Origin: Candidatus Hartigia pinicola
GTDB taxonomy: Bacteria > Pseudomonadota > Gammaproteobacteria > Enterobacterales > Enterobacteriaceae
Direction: 5' to 3'
NCBI GenBank assembly: GCA_020541205.1
Contig: CP048208.1
Span: 434,001-498,000, forward strand
Length of the DNA: 64,000 nt
Shown: piece by piece, positions 60,220 through 64,000 of the stretch
Layout of the letters: each line of letters begins with the position of its first letter
How positions within the stretch are numbered: position 1 is the first letter of the stretch
Program-made: the position numbers and the translations under genes
Notes under the pieces: generated by a model
What the model saw: only the letters and a program-made list of their open reading frames with translations
The model's database searches: none
What the model was told of the DNA's origin: nothing

Positions 60220-61140
60220 TTAGTTGGCTAATTCCAAAATACGTACTACTAGTTCCGAGAAATTAATATTTGCTTGACGTGCTGAAATTGGCACTAAGCT
60301 ATTCCTAGTCATACCTGGTGAGGTATTAATCTCTAATAAATAAAATTGACCATTTTCATCTTGCATTACATCAACTCTTCCACAACCTTGACAACCGATA
60401 ACTTGATAAGCATGCATTGCCAGCTGAGAAAGTTTCATTTCTAGCACTGCATTTAAACCACTGGGACAAAAATATTGTGTGGTATTAGAAAGATATTTCG
60501 CTTTATAATCGTAAAAATCTCCTGTAGGTTGAATCCGAATTGCAGGGAGTATTTTGTCACCTAATATTGTAACCGTATATTCAGAGCCACTTAACCATTT
60601 TTCAACCAATACTGTATCATTAAAATGAAAAGCTAATTTAAGTGCTGATGATAAATCAGCTAGTTTGTTAATTTTGCTTATACCTACGCTGGAACCTTCA
60701 AGGCTTGGCTTGATAATCAATGGTAATCCGAGACTTGAGACTAATTTTTGCGTATCAACTTTTGACATTATATTAAATTGAGAATGTTTTAAATAAATAT
60801 AAGGTGATACTGAGAGTCCCGCACATTCCCATAGATTTTTTGTTTTAATCTTATCTATACTTAATGCTGAAGCTATTACTCCGCTACCTGTATAAGGTAT
60901 ATCTAAAAAACTTAGCATCCCTTGTATTGTTCCATCTTCACCACCACGCCCATGAAGGGCTATAAATGCTTTATTAAAACCTTTCTCTTTGAGTGTGTGA
61001 ATAGGAAAGTATTTAACATCAATAAGATGCGCGTCAATACCCGCTTGATGTAAGCCCGTTAAAACTGCATTTCCTGATTTAATAGACACTGCACGTTCAG
61101 TAGATTTTCCTCCAAATAAAATGGCAATTTTTTCTGCCAT
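60220..61140 (-). CDS. ddlB: D-alanine--D-alanine ligase B
   Basis: DdlB makes the D-Ala-D-Ala dipeptide of peptidoglycan precursors. The ATP-grasp enzyme has 306 residues, the E. coli length, when started at the ATG at 61140; the earlier in-frame ATG at 61146 abuts the GAGGA ribosome-binding site and is unlikely. Motifs are AILFGGKSTERAVS, ALHGRGGEDGTIQG, PLIIKPSLEGSSVGI, VEKWLSGSEYTV, YDYKAKY, and the metal site YLLEINTSPGMT. The start follows the murC stop by two nucleotides, so the pair is tightly coupled. Confidence 0.97.
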   Translation of the reverse strand: MAEKIAILFGGKSTERAVSIKSGNAVLTGLHQAGIDAHLIDVKYFPIHTLKEKGFNKAFIALHGRGGEDGTIQGMLSFLDIPYTGSGVIASALSIDKIKTKNLWECAGLSVSPYIYLKHSQFNIMSKVDTQKLVSSLGLPLIIKPSLEGSSVGISKINKLADLSSALKLAFHFNDTVLVEKWLSGSEYTVTILGDKILPAIRIQPTGDFYDYKAKYLSNTTQYFCPSGLNAVLEMKLSQLAMHAYQVIGCQGCGRVDVMQDENGQFYLLEINTSPGMTRNSLVPISARQANINFSELVVRILELAN

Positions 61141-61142
61141 AA

Positions 61143-62618
61143 TCATTCCTCAATTATAGTTGGTTGGAATTTTGTTGCAGCAAGATGAGAAGCTACCTTA
61201 CTAACATTGCCTGCGCCTTGAACTAACACTAAATCTTTTGCGTTAAGTAATTTTGCTAAAATTTGAGAGATGTGTTTAGTATCTGCTATATAGATTGGAT
61301 CAAGTTTACTTCGTCTACGAATGGTTCTGCATAACGATAAACTATCTGAACCAGATACAGGTTTTTCTCCAGCAGAGTAAACGTCTAACATAAGTAGTAT
61401 ATCGACTTGGCTGAGAACTTGAGCAAAATCATAATATAACTCATGTGTTCGTGAATAACGATGCGGTTGAAAAATCATTACGATACGCTTATCAGGCCAT
61501 CCAGTCCTTGCTGTTTTAATTGTTGCATTTACTTCAGTTGGATGATGCCCGTAATCATCGATCAACATAACTTCTCCTTCTATACCATTTACATGACGTA
61601 ACGAATAATTACCGAGGAAATCAAAACGGCGCTTAATTCCTTGGAATTTTACTAATGCAGATACGATCTGTAGATCATCAATATTGTCCTCAGTTGCTAC
61701 AGCAACTGCAGCAGTAGCATTGAGTGCATTATGGCGGCCAGGTGTATTGAGTACAAGAGTCAATTTTGACATATTTTTACGAGAAATAGTGAAAAAGCTT
61801 TGGTTACTTTTTTGCTCATATTTTATAATATGTACATCTGCATCTTCGCTAAAACCATATGTGGTTATATAGCGTCTAATTCTTGGTAATAACGAACGTA
61901 TTACAGGATCATCGATACACACCACTGCACGTCCATAAAATGGTAAGTTATGTAGAAAATTAATAAAAGTATCTTTCAGAATTTCAAAATTCCCATGATA
62001 TGTAATCATGTGATCTTCTTCAATATTTGTGACTACAGCTATAAGAGGTTGTAAATGCAAGAATGATGCATCACTTTCATCAGCTTCTGCAATTAAATAT
62101 CGGCTGCTCCCTAAATGTCCATGTGTTCCTGTTGATTTTATTACTCCTCCATTAATAAATGTTGGATCTAAACCTGCTTGTTTATAGATTCCAGAGATCA
62201 TTGCCGTGGTAGTTGTTTTTCCATGAGTTCCTGCAACCGCAATGCCATAACGATAGCGCATCAACTCTGCTAACATTTCAGCGCGACGAATAATAGGAAT
62301 TCGTAATACATTTGCAGCTTGAATTTCTAGGTTATCCTCAGAAATTGCTGTTGATACAACCACTACGTTCGAATTATTAATATTTTCAGGACGATGATGA
62401 AAATAAATCATTGCACCTAATTCTGTAAGGTGTTGCGTTACTGAGTTTGACATTAAATCTGAACCACTAATGACATAACCCTCATTAGCTAAAACTTCTG
62501 CTATACCACACATCCCTGAACCACCGATACCAACAAAATGAACATGTTTGACTCGACTCATTTTTGGTATAAACGCTCGTAATTTTATCAACTTTTGTTT
62601 ATTTAATATGTCTTTCAT
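61143..62618 (-). CDS. murC: UDP-N-acetylmuramate--L-alanine ligase
   Basis: MurC adds L-Ala to UDP-MurNAc, the first amino acid of the peptidoglycan stem peptide. It has 491 residues, equal to E. coli. [17 protein letters not shown] starts the UDP-binding domain, [12 protein letters not shown] (near residues 129-140) is the P-loop, [14 protein letters not shown] follows, PGRHNALNA is in the central domain, and [10 protein letters not shown] is in the C-terminal domain. It lies 43 nt after murG in the conserved murG-murC-ddlB-ftsQ order. Confidence 0.98.
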   Translation of the reverse strand: MKDILNKQKLIKLRAFIPKMSRVKHVHFVGIGGSGMCGIAEVLANEGYVISGSDLMSNSVTQHLTELGAMIYFHHRPENINNSNVVVVSTAISEDNLEIQAANVLRIPIIRRAEMLAELMRYRYGIAVAGTHGKTTTTAMISGIYKQAGLDPTFINGGVIKSTGTHGHLGSSRYLIAEADESDASFLHLQPLIAVVTNIEEDHMITYHGNFEILKDTFINFLHNLPFYGRAVVCIDDPVIRSLLPRIRRYITTYGFSEDADVHIIKYEQKSNQSFFTISRKNMSKLTLVLNTPGRHNALNATAAVAVATEDNIDDLQIVSALVKFQGIKRRFDFLGNYSLRHVNGIEGEVMLIDDYGHHPTEVNATIKTARTGWPDKRIVMIFQPHRYSRTHELYYDFAQVLSQVDILLMLDVYSAGEKPVSGSDSLSLCRTIRRRSKLDPIYIADTKHISQILAKLLNAKDLVLVQGAGNVSKVASHLAATKFQPTIIEE

Positions 62619-62661
62619 TTTGTTGAGGTTATTTTAATCTTTCATAATCAATGGCTTGTTC

Positions 62662-63735
62662 TTATTTAGTAACTTCAAATATTACTTTTGCGATTTTTTC
62701 TGTTGCATCCATCATTGCACAAGAACGGGCTTTTTTAGCCATGAATAGCAATTCTTTTCTACTCCACTTTTCCAGTAAATGCGTAACTCTATCTACGGTA
62801 AACTGATGTTGCGGAAGTATTTTTGCTGCCCCTGCTTTTTCTAGCGGAAGAGCATTCCAGTACTGTTGACGGTCTTTATGTTGAAATGGAACAAAAATGG
62901 CAGGCAACCCTACTGCTGCTATTTCGCTGACAGTTAAAGCGCCTGAACGGCAAATAACCAGATCTGCCCATGCATAAGCTTGACTGATATCATCAATAAA
63001 TTCAGTGACTGTATACTTAGTACATACTGAATGTTTTATTTTTTCATTGTATAACGCTTCTGTAAAAATTTTTCTTTCTTTTCCTGACTGATGCCAGATA
63101 TGTAATTTTTTGTTGATTTTTCCAGCAACTTGAGGCATGACTTGGTTTAAGATGTGTGCGCCTTGGCTTCCACCAAGTACTAAGATATGAATTATATTAT
63201 CACGGTTAATTAACCTCTCTTCAGGTAAAGGGAGTGCTAGTATAGCATTACGTATTGGGTTGCCAACTACTGTAGCCTGAGAAAATGTTCCAGGAAATGC
63301 TTGTAATACACGCGTTGCAACGTTTCTCAGGCATTTGTTTGCTAAGCCTGCTATTCTATTTTGTTCATGTATAATAATAGGAATACCAGATAACCAAGCC
63401 GCAATCCCACCCGGCCCTGATACATAACCACCCATACAAAGTACTGCATTAGGTCGATATTGTTTAATAATTTTTTGAGACTGACATATCGCTTTAACAC
63501 CTTTCCAAGGTACTGTAGCTAATGCCATTATGTTTTTACCTCTTAAACCTGTTATTTGAATAAATTCAATATGAATATTATGTTGAGGAACTAACGTGGC
63601 TTCCATACGATCAGAGACACCTAACCAGAGAATTTCCCAGCCTTGAGTTTGTAAATGATGAGCCAAAACTAATCCTGGGAAAATATGACCCCCAGTTCCA
63701 CCTGCTACAACAAGTAATCGTTTTTTTTCATTCAT
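62662..63735 (-). CDS. murG: MurG N-acetylglucosaminyltransferase
   Basis: MurG adds GlcNAc to lipid I to form lipid II on the cytoplasmic face of the inner membrane. The protein has 357 residues (E. coli 355). The N-terminal glycine loop is [31 protein letters not shown] and [12 protein letters not shown] follow, and the second glycine loop is [12 protein letters not shown]. The UDP-GlcNAc site is [23 protein letters not shown], with [10 protein letters not shown] after it. The ATG overlaps the ftsW stop by 4 nt (ATGA), indicating coupled translation. Confidence 0.98.
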   Translation of the reverse strand: MNEKKRLLVVAGGTGGHIFPGLVLAHHLQTQGWEILWLGVSDRMEATLVPQHNIHIEFIQITGLRGKNIMALATVPWKGVKAICQSQKIIKQYRPNAVLCMGGYVSGPGGIAAWLSGIPIIIHEQNRIAGLANKCLRNVATRVLQAFPGTFSQATVVGNPIRNAILALPLPEERLINRDNIIHILVLGGSQGAHILNQVMPQVAGKINKKLHIWHQSGKERKIFTEALYNEKIKHSVCTKYTVTEFIDDISQAYAWADLVICRSGALTVSEIAAVGLPAIFVPFQHKDRQQYWNALPLEKAGAAKILPQHQFTVDRVTHLLEKWSRKELLFMAKKARSCAMMDATEKIAKVIFEVTK

Positions 63736-64000
63736 TTAACATTCCTTATAAACGCCTGTGTTTTTTTTAAACGCGTTTCAAAATCAATGCGTAATAACAG
63801 TGCGACAGCCGAAGACATTACAAGCAAACTTGAACCACCATAACTGATCAGAGGTAATGTTAATCCTTTTGTTGGCAAGATGCCAGCTGCAGAACCTACG
63901 TTAATTAACGATTGGAATGTAAACCAAAGACCAATTGCGCAAGCTAAGTAACCCGCAAAAAATTGCTTAGTAAGTAATGCTCGACGACCAATCATCATTG
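63732..64000 (-). CDS. ftsW: FtsW, C-terminal part (cut by window edge)
   Basis: FtsW is the septal SEDS-family peptidoglycan glycosyltransferase, a polytopic inner-membrane protein. Only about the last 89 codons are in the window, and the gene continues past base 64000. The conserved end GIWFSFQ-like segment, [29 protein letters not shown] and a last membrane helix are visible, followed by the cytoplasmic tail [16 protein letters not shown]. The methionines at the window edge are internal and not the start. Confidence 0.95.
   Translation of the reverse strand, partial: MMIGRRALLTKQFFAGYLACAIGLWFTFQSLINVGSAAGILPTKGLTLPLISYGGSSLLVMSSAVALLLRIDFETRLKKTQAFIRNVK

Overview
This window looks like a chromosomal segment of a host-restricted gammaproteobacterial symbiont of the order Enterobacterales that is still losing genes. 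Almost every protein aligns closely with its Escherichia coli or Serratia counterpart, and gene order is locally enterobacterial. The DNA is very AT-rich, and by my count only about 47% of the window is coding. TruB, FtsQ and DeaD read as Serratia-like, so a Serratia symbiotica-type insect symbiont is my leading guess; Arsenophonus or Sodalis relatives are not excluded. No database was searched. No phage, insertion sequence, CRISPR array, toxin, secretion or defence locus is visible.

Layout. 1-8.7 kb (+): the translation and RNA-decay cluster infB (3' end)-rbfA-truB-rpsO-pnp, a decayed nlpI, then deaD. 8.7-15.4 kb: hemE alone between long non-coding stretches, with a possible unidentified gene relic on the minus strand near 10 kb. 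15.4-24.6 kb: coaD, a family 8 glycosyltransferase (+), and a minus-strand lipopolysaccharide core block (rpmB-rpmG, waaQ, a family 2 glycosyltransferase, waaG, waaP, a second family 8 glycosyltransferase). 26.6 kb: dut. 30.4-33.9 kb: ackA-pta. 34.7-36.9 kb (-): a UDP-glucuronate 4-epimerase gene and ugd. 41 kb: engB. 41.6-52.6 kb: an 11 kb AT-rich desert holding only tRNA-Ser(UGA) and tRNA-Thr(UGU). 52.6 kb (-): ompR without envZ. 55.9-64 kb (-): the division and wall cluster ftsW (3' end)-murG-murC-ddlB-ftsQ-ftsA-ftsZ-lpxC.

How it fits together. The organism keeps peptidoglycan precursor synthesis, the divisome, lipid A synthesis (lpxC) and a decorated LPS core: glucosyl- and heptosyltransferases, the heptose kinase WaaP, and Ugd plus an epimerase for UDP-glucuronate and UDP-galacturonate. 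That suggests a real, modified outer membrane, unlike the most reduced symbionts. AckA-Pta gives acetate/acetyl-phosphate metabolism, and acetyl phosphate could phosphorylate the apparently orphan OmpR.

I found no convincing new biological system. The points most worth a second look are the nlpI pseudogene, the unidentified relic near 10 kb, several long perfect inverted repeats stranded in non-coding DNA, the unassigned LPS glycosyltransferases, and the missing neighbours envZ, coaBC and secA.
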